Assembly (NCBI GenBank): GCA_024696615.1
Contig: JAILGS010000036.1
Span: forward strand, 31,928 to 95,927
DNA: 64,000 nucleotides
Direction of reading: 5' to 3'
Source: Lachnospiraceae bacterium
GTDB lineage: Bacteria; Bacillota; Clostridia; Lachnospirales; Lachnospiraceae
Part shown: one piece after another, positions 8,629 through 17,011 of the stretch
Layout: every line of letters starts with the position of its first letter
Position numbering within the stretch: the first letter of the stretch is position 1
Translations under genes and position numbers: made by a program
The notes under the pieces: generated by a model
Seen by the model: only the letters and a program-made list of their open reading frames with translations
What the model was told of the DNA's origin: nothing
Databases searched by the model: none

Positions 8629-11496
8629 TTATTGAGCTACTGCCCCTTCTGTCACGGTTCCTTCTGTTTCCGAATTTTTCGTGGTAACTTCGGAAGGGTT
8701 GGATAATCCATAATAAATATTTAAAATATTGGCTGCAACTTTCGCAGCATTACCGGAAGTATATCCATTCTGAATAACGATGGATAATCCGATCTCCGGA
8801 TTTTCATACGGTGCATAACAGATAAAGTCACAGTGATCGGGAAGTTTGGTATTTTCCTGAGCCGTACCCGTCTTACTAGCGGTGGAAACCGTGGTATTCG
8901 TAATCAGGGAAGAAGTATTCTCACTCACCATTCGCATACCTTCATGAACCGTATTCCAAGTAGAGCTGGACACATCATTCATGGTACTACTAATAATTGG
9001 AATGGATTCGAAAATTACGGTACCGGAACTATCTACGACACGATCAATGAGGGTCAAATCATAACATACGCCGGAATTGGCAATGGTGGACACATAGTGA
9101 CAGAGATTTAATCCCGTATAGGAATTTCGACCCTGACCAATGGCCGATGCAACCGCATTCTCATTGGAAGCAATCGGGGTCTGTTCATAGATCTCAATTC
9201 CCGTTGTAACAGCAAGTCCCATACGCTTTGCATAATCCGCTAAAATATCCGTTGCACGGTTACTATCGTATTTTTCCGTCATATTATTGGTGGCTAAACG
9301 GTAACCTACTTCATAAAAGTACACATTGCAGGAATCCCGAAGAGCTGTTTTCACATTTTCATTCCCATGGCGGCTCGGATATACCCAACATTTTGGATTT
9401 GGCGTAACCGTTTCATAAATACCATTACATTCAATGATTTCCGAAGCAGTAATAATCCCCTCTTCCAGTCCTGCTACGGCAGAGACCATCTTAAAAGAAG
9501 AACCCGGCGCAGTACGTGTGGTGGTTGCATTATTTACTAATGGCAGGGACTTATCATTTAATAATTGATTATAATAAGCCGCATCCACGGAACCGGAAAA
9601 ATAATTGATGTCATAACTTGGATAGGAAACCATGGCAAGGATTCGGCCCGTATCATTATCAATAATCGTGGCAGAACCGGAGCAAGGCTTCAATGCAAGC
9701 ATGGCTGGAGTGATTTCGCAGGCTGCAATCTTATTCACCATAAAGGAATAAGCGGAGGTGGAACCCATAATTAATTTTCCATAGGTTTCCTCATCGTATT
9801 TTAAAATACCCTGATCATAGAGAAGTACGCCCAACTGACTACCGGACAGGGAACGATACTTAATCATGTATTTATAAATCTTTTTGGAGAAGGAAGACTC
9901 CTTCTTTACATCCTCTAAAATATAAGCCACTAAAGCCTCATAACTTTCAGAAAGGCTGGTATAATTGCTATCCGTAAATTTGCTTACATCAATCCAGTTT
10001 TTAGCAAGGGCATAGGACAAAAATTCCTTAAAGGAAATCGTTTCTGCGATCCACTCCTCATATACCGTATCGGAAGTATCAATATTACTACGAAGCAGGA
10101 CGCCATTGGCCCCAAGAATTTCATAGATGGTATAGATATAATTTTGCATCTCTTCGGAAAGATGTGCATAATCCGTATCCGATACCAATAACTCTGTGGA
10201 TAAGCGATCTAAGACTTCCTTCTGCTTATCTAAAAAGCTATGATATACCGTGCTTTCCGTAGCAGTTTTACAGGAAGCAATTTCACTCATGGAGATTACA
10301 TTATTGTCAATTAAAGCAAAATACACATCTTTAATTGGAATATTAATGGTGGAAATGGTGGTTCCATCACTCTTGTAGACATATTGCTCATCACTATCCA
10401 CAATATGGGACACTAAGATGTCTGCAATCTGTTGCTCCAAGGCCTTATATACCTTCTTTTGAAGCTCGATATCAATGGTTAAGTATACATCGGAACCCAT
10501 GATTGGATCCTTCTCTTCTAGTACTTCCGTAATTCGACCTACATGGTCCACATATACTTTTCGAGAACCTTTCGTTCCCTGTAAATACTGTTCCATGGAC
10601 TGTTCAATCCCGGATTTTCCCACAATATCGCTGGCGGTATACTGACTATCTTCTTCCTGTAATACTTCTAACTCGTCGGAAGAAATCATACCCGTATAGC
10701 CTAAAATATGTGCCACATAGAAACCATCCACATATTTTCGAATATATTCCTCGCATACATCCACACCAATTAAATCCTGGCTATTTTCTAGAATCTCTGC
10801 AACGGATTCGTCACTGACATCACTGGCCATGGTAAACTGGGTGGAACGCTGATAGGAATTGGCGCTCATGTAGGAACGATAATTTAAGATATAAAGAACC
10901 ATTTCCGGTTCATAGAATTGCTCAATTTCTCCATCCTTATTCTTTTGATTAATCTGGTATGTCTTTTCACAGACAAAATCAATCACATCGGAGGCGGAGG
11001 CATTTAACTCTTCCGGTGTTAATTCACTGATACTACGATGTCCATAGGCATCACGAAGAAAACGCTGCTTGGCAGAATCGGATACATTGAATTCATAATG
11101 ACCATCCTCATTTAAAATAATGGGATAATCACAATTCACATTTTCTCCATGACGTAAAAGAATGGTCACAGCGTCAGCAATTACCTGATTTAAGATTTTA
11201 TTCTTTTCGGATACGGATGAATACTTACCACTATCAGAGATCTTTACAGCAAAAGCAAGATCATTATAGGCAAGCAGAACACCATTACAATCATAGATAT
11301 TACCGCGGGTTGCAGTAATACTCTGGACTTCTTCCGTCTTCACATTCATGGACTCCACATAGGCTTCGCCCTGAATAATCTGAAGGTCGAATAAACGGTG
11401 TATTAATATGATAAATAGAATAATAAAAAGCGTCACAACTGGAAATAAGCGTGAACGCAGAATACTCAAGATATAATCTTTAATTTCTTGATACAT
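8629..11496 (-). CDS. mrdA: Penicillin-binding protein 2, class B transpeptidase with large insertion
   Basis: D,D-transpeptidase of the elongation complex. One N-terminal membrane helix (about residues 19-36) is followed by the pedestal motif TATRGNIYD. Transpeptidase motifs follow in order: SSFK with catalytic Ser666, SCN at 722-724, and KTGTAQ at 875. At 955 residues it is well above the roughly 650 of E. coli PBP2. The extra sequence is a helical region of about 240 residues between the pedestal/linker (LTIDIELQKKVYKALEQQI, near 340-357) and the transpeptidase domain (ATIIDNDTGRILAM, near 609). Similar long PBP2s occur in other clostridia. The start overlaps the end of mreD by 17 bases. 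Confidence 0.93.
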   Translation of the reverse strand: MYQEIKDYILSILRSRLFPVVTLFIILFIILIHRLFDLQIIQGEAYVESMNVKTEEVQSITATRGNIYDCNGVLLAYNDLAFAVKISDSGKYSSVSEKNKILNQVIADAVTILLRHGENVNCDYPIILNEDGHYEFNVSDSAKQRFLRDAYGHRSISELTPEELNASASDVIDFVCEKTYQINQKNKDGEIEQFYEPEMVLYILNYRSYMSANSYQRSTQFTMASDVSDESVAEILENSQDLIGVDVCEEYIRKYVDGFYVAHILGYTGMISSDELEVLQEEDSQYTASDIVGKSGIEQSMEQYLQGTKGSRKVYVDHVGRITEVLEEKDPIMGSDVYLTIDIELQKKVYKALEQQIADILVSHIVDSDEQYVYKSDGTTISTINIPIKDVYFALIDNNVISMSEIASCKTATESTVYHSFLDKQKEVLDRLSTELLVSDTDYAHLSEEMQNYIYTIYEILGANGVLLRSNIDTSDTVYEEWIAETISFKEFLSYALAKNWIDVSKFTDSNYTSLSESYEALVAYILEDVKKESSFSKKIYKYMIKYRSLSGSQLGVLLYDQGILKYDEETYGKLIMGSTSAYSFMVNKIAACEITPAMLALKPCSGSATIIDNDTGRILAMVSYPSYDINYFSGSVDAAYYNQLLNDKSLPLVNNATTTRTAPGSSFKMVSAVAGLEEGIITASEIIECNGIYETVTPNPKCWVYPSRHGNENVKTALRDSCNVYFYEVGYRLATNNMTEKYDSNRATDILADYAKRMGLAVTTGIEIYEQTPIASNENAVASAIGQGRNSYTGLNLCHYVSTIANSGVCYDLTLIDRVVDSSGTVIFESIPIISSTMNDVSSSTWNTVHEGMRMVSENTSSLITNTTVSTASKTGTAQENTKLPDHCDFICYAPYENPEIGLSIVIQNGYTSGNAAKVAANILNIYYGLSNPSEVTTKNSETEGTVTEGAVAQ

Positions 11497-12007
11497 AATC
11501 CGTCACTTTCCTTCGGTCCCGAGGGTCAAACAATCTATCCAAATAATGCATTGGACGATATAACAAAATCATCATGGCACAGGTATACATGGTGCCTGGA
11601 ATAATAATTCGTCCTAAATAATAAAGCATATTTAATCGGTTATATAAAAGGAAACCACCCACATAGATTAAGAAATCATAGGAAAAGGTGGATACTAAGG
11701 TGATTAACAGAGGAATGATAATACGTTCCTGGTTATACTCCTTGGTAAAGGTTCCAGCCATATAGCCAATCCAGGCCAAAAAAAGAACCGAAAAGCCAAA
11801 AATTGAGGTATAGAAGGCATCCATAAGGATTCCTCCCACCACTCCAGCAAAGATTCCTTCCTTGGAGCCTTTAAAGAATCCAAAACAAATTGGAATCACT
11901 AACATAATGTTTGGTGAAATGTCCGCAATGGCAATGGACTTACATAAAGTGGTCTGTAAGCAATAAAAACAAATTGTCAAAAGAATGATACAGATTTTTC
12001 GTTTCAT
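11480..12007 (-). CDS. mreD: Rod shape-determining protein MreD
   Basis: Small polytopic membrane protein of the elongasome, 175 aa with five or six hydrophobic helices. The characteristic region DISPNIMLVIPICFGFFKG-KEGIFAGVVGGILMDAFY is typical of MreD. It lies between mreC (8-base gap) and the PBP2 gene, which it overlaps, so the order mreB-mreC-mreD-pbp2-rodA is complete. Sequence similarity within MreD families is low, so position contributes much of the confidence. Confidence 0.92.
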   Translation of the reverse strand: MKRKICIILLTICFYCLQTTLCKSIAIADISPNIMLVIPICFGFFKGSKEGIFAGVVGGILMDAFYTSIFGFSVLFLAWIGYMAGTFTKEYNQERIIIPLLITLVSTFSYDFLIYVGGFLLYNRLNMLYYLGRIIIPGTMYTCAMMILLYRPMHYLDRLFDPRDRRKVTDYVSRN

Positions 12008-12015
12008 GGATTTAA

Positions 12016-12867
12016 CTATTCTTCAATCTCTTTCTGATCCAGAATAATCAGTACTTCCTGCAAATGTTCAAAATCCACCACAGGTACTAAATATCCGGAC
12101 TTGGTTAAATTATTGGAATCCATGGTCACATCTTTAATATAACCAATTAAAATTCCTTCCACGTATTTACTACTGATATTGGAGGTTACCACACGGTCCC
12201 CATCCTTTACTTCCACGGAGGAATTCAGATACTTCACATAAACATATCCATCATCCATCAGACTTAAGGAGCCTTCCACGGTACAGGTATCACCACTGTT
12301 AATTAACATACCACTCACATTATTATTATCATCAATAATGGAACGAACAATGGCATAATTTGGACCAACTTCCGTGATAATTCCCACTAAACCACCATCG
12401 GCGATAACATTCATATTCACCTCAAGGCCGTCCTCACTACCCTTATCGATGGTGAAGACATAGTACCAGTTTCCGCTTTCTTTCGCGATGACTCTGGCAG
12501 CAGTTTTTTCATAGGAAGCATATTGGTCATCCAGGGCATAAAGCTCACGAAGTCGCTGTAATTCAATCTGATTCTGATTTAACAGACTGTTCTCCTCCGT
12601 TAACTGAGCCACCTTTTCTTTCAGTTCCTTATTTTCTTCCGTGACATTTTTTAAATTGGCGATCATCTCCACACGGCTATATACATAGGTGCCGATGGTA
12701 TTAATTCCTTTCTGCATGGGAACTACCACCACGGAAACACCCTGTCGAATGGGATTACGGATGGCATCCGTAAAAATCGATACCGCCATTAAAGTCAAGC
12801 TGACAATGGTAATTACAATAATCCACTGTCTGGATGAAATCTCAATTTTTCGAAAACGTTTCCACAT
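12016..12867 (-). CDS. mreC: Rod shape-determining protein MreC
   Basis: Bitopic protein that scaffolds the elongasome outside the membrane. The 283 residues show a cytoplasmic basic tip (MWKRFRKIEISSRQW), a membrane helix (about 17-36), and a coiled coil (NLKNVTEENKELKEKVAQLTEENSLLNQNQ region). The beta-domain follows with NWYYVFTIDKGSEDGL, GLVGIITEVGPNYAIVRSIID and GDRVVTSNIS, all MreC hallmarks. It follows mreB by 18 bases. Confidence 0.95.
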   Translation of the reverse strand: MWKRFRKIEISSRQWIIVITIVSLTLMAVSIFTDAIRNPIRQGVSVVVVPMQKGINTIGTYVYSRVEMIANLKNVTEENKELKEKVAQLTEENSLLNQNQIELQRLRELYALDDQYASYEKTAARVIAKESGNWYYVFTIDKGSEDGLEVNMNVIADGGLVGIITEVGPNYAIVRSIIDDNNNVSGMLINSGDTCTVEGSLSLMDDGYVYVKYLNSSVEVKDGDRVVTSNISSKYVEGILIGYIKDVTMDSNNLTKSGYLVPVVDFEHLQEVLIILDQKEIEE

Positions 12868-12885
12868 GTTAACTACCCTTTATCA

Positions 12886-13905
12886 TTATCCAATATAGGT
12901 CTTTTCCTTTGGTGCATGAGCAAGTTTACGGTAGGATGGCGTACTGATAATGCTACGAATCCCATTGACTACACTTTCTGAACCATTGGGAATGATATTG
13001 GCCTTTAGATTGGTCTCCATCTCAAAGAAGCTTTGCAGATCACGAATGGCTGAAGTTCCACCCGTAATATTAATTCCATAAGCAATAATATCCGCAGCAA
13101 GTTCTGGTGGAGTAATCTCCAAAGTCATCTTCACCGCATCCACAATGGAACGAAGGTGATCAATAATAGAGTCATAAACCACATCGCTGGAAACATCCAT
13201 GGCCACAGGCAGACCCGACATAATATTTCTACCGAATGCCTTAGCAAATGTTTCTTCGCCCTGTAATGCAGAACCAATCTGCTTCTTAATATTTTCCGCA
13301 GTCTTTAAGCCGATGACTAAGTTATAGGAACGACGCACACCACTGACAATGGACTCATCCAACTTATTTCCACCAATCTTAATGGACTTACTCTTTACAA
13401 TACCACCTAAGGACATCACAGAAATTTCGGTGGTATCCGCGCCGATATTAACCACCATCACGCCCTTAGAATCCGTCACATCAATTCCTGCACCGATTCC
13501 ATCCGCAATTGGCTTATCCACAATATAAACATTACGAGCCTTAACCTTGGCATTGGTAACCAGTTCGTAGAACGCACGCTGCTCCACTTCGGTAATATCC
13601 GTAGGAACGGCAATATAGAAATCATTACCGCCACTCATCTTTCCATGAGTCATTTTTCGGAAGAAATTCTCAAATAATTTCTCCATATTATCAATATCTG
13701 CAATTACTCCGTATTTTACCGGATATGAGACTGTGATATAGTCCGGTGCCTTTTCATACATTTGGAATGCATCATCACCAAAGGCCATTAATTCATCTTT
13801 ATTAGCAATGGCAATGATATTCTTCTCATTTAATACTTCATCCCTTTCCTTGGAAAAGAGCTTCATATTACTGGTTCCGATATCACATCCATATACATTT
13901 GCCAT
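12886..13905 (-). CDS. mreB: Actin-like rod shape protein MreB/Mbl
   Basis: Bacterial actin that polymerises on the membrane and directs lateral wall synthesis. Over 339 residues the nucleotide-binding blocks are visible: phosphate 1 CDIGTSNMKLF, connect 1 VDKPIADGIGAGIDV, phosphate 2 VVNIGADTTEISVMSLGGIV, and adenosine GINITGGTSAIRDL. Phosphate 1 differs from the common DLGTANTLVY, so this is a divergent clostridial MreB rather than a canonical Mbl. An AAGGAGAAAG site precedes the ATG. First of the mre genes, 21 bases after radC. Confidence 0.93.
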   Translation of the reverse strand: MANVYGCDIGTSNMKLFSKERDEVLNEKNIIAIANKDELMAFGDDAFQMYEKAPDYITVSYPVKYGVIADIDNMEKLFENFFRKMTHGKMSGGNDFYIAVPTDITEVEQRAFYELVTNAKVKARNVYIVDKPIADGIGAGIDVTDSKGVMVVNIGADTTEISVMSLGGIVKSKSIKIGGNKLDESIVSGVRRSYNLVIGLKTAENIKKQIGSALQGEETFAKAFGRNIMSGLPVAMDVSSDVVYDSIIDHLRSIVDAVKMTLEITPPELAADIIAYGINITGGTSAIRDLQSFFEMETNLKANIIPNGSESVVNGIRSIISTPSYRKLAHAPKEKTYIG

Positions 13906-13926
13906 AGTTTCTTTCTCCTTAAGTTC

Positions 13927-14604
13927 CTATTCATGTTCTGCGAAACTGTAAAAATCACGGTCCGCAATAATAATATGATCTACCAAGGTGATGCCAATCA
14001 GCTCCCCGGCCTTTTGTACAGCCTTGGTTAGCCGAATGTCCTCACTGCTTGGTTTTGCTTTGCCACTGGGATGATTGTGAAGTAAAATGACATGCACCGC
14101 GTTCGCCCGTAAGCCCTCCATCATAATTTCCCGAGGTGAAGCAATGGTACGGTCCACAGTACCTAAAGACACTTCATATTCTGAAATATATTGCATCGCA
14201 GTATCCACATATACTGCTAAAAAACGTTCCCGTGACAAATGTCGAAAATCTTCCATGAAATAATTCGCAATGGTTTTTGGAGAGGAAAATACCGGACGCT
14301 TTGCGTGACTGGTTTTGGCAATCCGCCTTGACAGTTCGCCAACGCACTTAATCTGCATGGCTTTCACCTCTCCCACCCCTGGAATCGATTTTAATTCTTC
14401 CATGGATCGCTGATAAATATTTAATAAACTACTTTCTTCCGTTCGTAAGGAAAGAATTTTCTTCGCTAAGGTCACCGAATCCTCATTACGGTTGCCACAG
14501 CGAATAATGATGGCAAGTAATTCCTCATTACTTAATTTCTCCACTCCCATATTGTGAAATTTTTCATAGGGGCGAAGGTCCTTACAAGTTTCTTTGATTG
14601 TCAT
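13927..14604 (-). CDS. radC: RadC/YsxA JAB-domain protein
   Basis: RadC-family protein of 225 aa. The N-terminal half has helix-hairpin-helix type sequence (GVEKLSNEELLAIIIRCG, then SIPGVGEVKAMQI). The C-terminal half is a JAB/MPN metalloprotease-like domain with the metal-binding motif HNHPSGKAKPSSED (H-x-H...S...D). The historical link to DNA repair is doubtful and the biochemical role is not established; relatives occur on mobile elements and beside mreB. Here it sits between the DUF4321 gene and mreB, its standard place in Firmicutes. Confidence 0.95.
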   Translation of the reverse strand: MTIKETCKDLRPYEKFHNMGVEKLSNEELLAIIIRCGNRNEDSVTLAKKILSLRTEESSLLNIYQRSMEELKSIPGVGEVKAMQIKCVGELSRRIAKTSHAKRPVFSSPKTIANYFMEDFRHLSRERFLAVYVDTAMQYISEYEVSLGTVDRTIASPREIMMEGLRANAVHVILLHNHPSGKAKPSSEDIRLTKAVQKAGELIGITLVDHIIIADRDFYSFAEHE

Positions 14605-14677
14605 ATGCTACTGCTCGATCAAACAATCTAACTTCCCCCTAAAGCAAATGTTTTACCAGGGGAAAATCTCCTCATTC

Positions 14678-14920
14678 TTACATATAATGATAACAGATAA
14701 TGGCAATCACAATACCAATCAAACTTCCCACGGTAATATGAATCGTAAGACCAATGGTTAATACAATGAGTCCAAGATCCAATACCAAGGGCGTGGTTGA
14801 ACCAAAGGTCTGACCATAATTCAACCATTCGATTGTGGTGATATGGGCAAGAAAGCCGCCTATCACAATTCCTGCTAACATTAAGAGTAATAATACCCAT
14901 CCATTTTTGCTCTTTAACAC
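14678..14920 (-). CDS. DUF4321 small membrane protein
   Basis: An 80-residue protein with two hydrophobic helices (LLLLMLAGIVIGGFLAHI and DLGLIVLTIGLTIHITVGSLIGIVIAII) separated by a short loop with WLNYGQTFG. This pattern matches DUF4321, usually found next to radC/mreB in clostridia. Function is not known. It lies 29 bases after mutL and 73 bases before radC; the second gap contains a weak hairpin of C-rich and G-rich arms (around 14633-14666) whose meaning is unclear. Confidence 0.85.
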   Translation of the reverse strand: MLKSKNGWVLLLLMLAGIVIGGFLAHITTIEWLNYGQTFGSTTPLVLDLGLIVLTIGLTIHITVGSLIGIVIAIICYHYM

Positions 14921-14949
14921 CTTGGTTCTCCTTCTCTTACAACAACAAT

Positions 14950-16950
14950 CTATTGTAACATATCTTTAGGGCTTTTCCAATGAAATTTCTGATCCACTTC
15001 GGCTTTCGTAAGGGTTAGGAAGGTTGGTCGGCCAAGAAGTCCCTTGGCACTTTCCTTACAGGATAATACCCGGTCCATTAATCGCATAATCTCTGCTTCC
15101 GTACAGGTCAGTTCCTCTCTTTGATGGATCTGACACAGGGCAGAAATAAAACGTTCCTGTACTCCACTTCGATTTCCCGAAAGTACCTCCAGGATGTCTA
15201 GAAAATCCTTTCCTCGAAATTTTCCATGGAGAAGGGATGGAATCGCTGTAATAGAATAATCTTTTCCACCAAATTCTTCTAAAACAAAGCCAAGTTTCTC
15301 GAAGTTTTCCTTTTGTTCCTGGAAGGTCTGATGCTCTGTGGCGGATAAATTCACAATCACAGGAACGATGAGATCTTCCGAAGATAATTCCTCACAGAAT
15401 CCCTCCTCTTGAAGGGCTTCATAGAAAATCCTCTCCCGACAAGCGCATGGATCTAATAGATACAAGCATTCCTGATGCTCCACCACCCAATAATTAGAAA
15501 ATGCTCTTCCAAGAACCCGGATTTTACGACGGGGTGCAGTATTGGAAGGATTTTGCATTGGTTTTGCTACGGCTTTCTCTTGATTAACCTCAGTGGTCTC
15601 TTTTTCCTGGCTAAGGTCTTTCGTTTCTTTTACTTGTCTAAGTTCTTTCGTCCCTTCCTCTTGGGTAAGGTCTTTTGTCTCTCTATAAGTCGCAGGCTCC
15701 TTTACAATAGCGGTGGAGTCGTCGGTTAACGGACTAGAATCCTCCCTCGCAACATAAAGAGGCTTGGAAGGCTGTTTTGTAGCCCCATCTGCTTGGGATG
15801 GAACCTCGTCTACTTGAGATGTTGCCCAATCCCTTTGAAGAAGGATCACTTCCTCGGCGGGCTTTGTTGTATATTGCTTCTTTGGCTCCAGGAATTGATC
15901 TCTCTCTTTTTGCAGGCGCAATTTTTCCTTGGCGACAAGATCTAATTCCGGAGTTTCCGGCTCCCGGCGATGTCCTAAAAGATTACTGATACTATTCACA
16001 AGACGATCATAGATTTCCTGTCCATTACTAAAGCGCAGTTCCATCTTCGTAGGATGCACATTGACATCAATGGTTTCCGGATCCAGTTCAAAATATAAAC
16101 AACAGAATGGATACTGTCTTGCCATCATATAGGGAGCATAGGCATCTTCCACCCCTCGATGAATAATATTGCTTTTAATATATCTGCCATTGATATAGTA
16201 GATGATATAATTGCGATTTCCACGATGAATTACAGGCTTTCCAAGATAGCCCCATACCTTCATCCCCGGAAATTCTTCCTTGATTTCTAATAAATTATGA
16301 TAGATGTCCCTACCATAAAGATGGTAAATAATGTCTTTACATTTGCCATTTCCCGCGGTTTTAATCTTAAGCTGGCCATTATGAATAAAGGTGAAGGCAA
16401 TCTCTGGATGGGAAAGACACATCTTTTCCATAAGATCCGCAATATAATTGCCTTCCGTGGTCTCGGACTTTAAGAATTTCTTACGTGCCGGGGTATTGTA
16501 AAACAGATCCCGAATAATGAAAGTGGAGCCTTCTGGACAACCGGTGGACTCCACACTCACTTCCTTCCCACCGTCAATACAGTAGCGTACGCCATCAATC
16601 GCTCCGTGGGTTTTGGTGATTAATTCCACCTTTGCTACGGATGTGATACTGGAAAGTGCCTCCCCTCGAAAGCCCATCGTTTGAATGGTTTCAAGGTCTT
16701 TTACCGTTTCAATTTTACTGGTAGCATGGCGCAAGAAGGCAATTGGAATCTCTCCCGGTTCAAATCCCATACCGTTATCCGTGATACGGATCATGCTGCA
16801 TCCTCCATGGGAAATCTCCACAGTGATGGCAGTTGCCTTGGCATCCATGGCATTTTCCACTAACTCCTTCACCACGGAAGCCGGTCGTTCGATCACTTCT
16901 CCGGCAGCAATTTGATTAATTGTAAGGTTGTCTAATACTTTAATTGCCAT
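14950..16950 (-). CDS. mutL: DNA mismatch repair protein MutL with degenerate endonuclease motif
   Basis: GHKL-type ATPase that couples MutS mismatch recognition to strand processing. The N-terminal ATPase motifs are intact: ELVENAMDA, DNGMGF, and TMGFRGEALSS. A roughly 120-residue linker (about 350-470) is rich in Lys/Glu/Thr and contains near repeats of the type ETKDLxQE. In the C-terminal dimer domain the usual metal-site motif DQHAxxExxxxE reads DPCACRERIFYE, and the later CPHGRP box reads GLLGRP. The acidic residues survive but the histidine positions do not. Length (666 aa) is normal. The ATG at 16948-16950 has GAAGGATG upstream. It follows mutS. Confidence 0.94.
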   Translation of the reverse strand: MAIKVLDNLTINQIAAGEVIERPASVVKELVENAMDAKATAITVEISHGGCSMIRITDNGMGFEPGEIPIAFLRHATSKIETVKDLETIQTMGFRGEALSSITSVAKVELITKTHGAIDGVRYCIDGGKEVSVESTGCPEGSTFIIRDLFYNTPARKKFLKSETTEGNYIADLMEKMCLSHPEIAFTFIHNGQLKIKTAGNGKCKDIIYHLYGRDIYHNLLEIKEEFPGMKVWGYLGKPVIHRGNRNYIIYYINGRYIKSNIIHRGVEDAYAPYMMARQYPFCCLYFELDPETIDVNVHPTKMELRFSNGQEIYDRLVNSISNLLGHRREPETPELDLVAKEKLRLQKERDQFLEPKKQYTTKPAEEVILLQRDWATSQVDEVPSQADGATKQPSKPLYVAREDSSPLTDDSTAIVKEPATYRETKDLTQEEGTKELRQVKETKDLSQEKETTEVNQEKAVAKPMQNPSNTAPRRKIRVLGRAFSNYWVVEHQECLYLLDPCACRERIFYEALQEEGFCEELSSEDLIVPVIVNLSATEHQTFQEQKENFEKLGFVLEEFGGKDYSITAIPSLLHGKFRGKDFLDILEVLSGNRSGVQERFISALCQIHQREELTCTEAEIMRLMDRVLSCKESAKGLLGRPTFLTLTKAEVDQKFHWKSPKDMLQ

Positions 16951-17011
16951 TCCATCATCCTTCTTTATAGGGTAAAAACATTATTTGGGGTAAAAACATC
17001 ATTGGTCTTAT

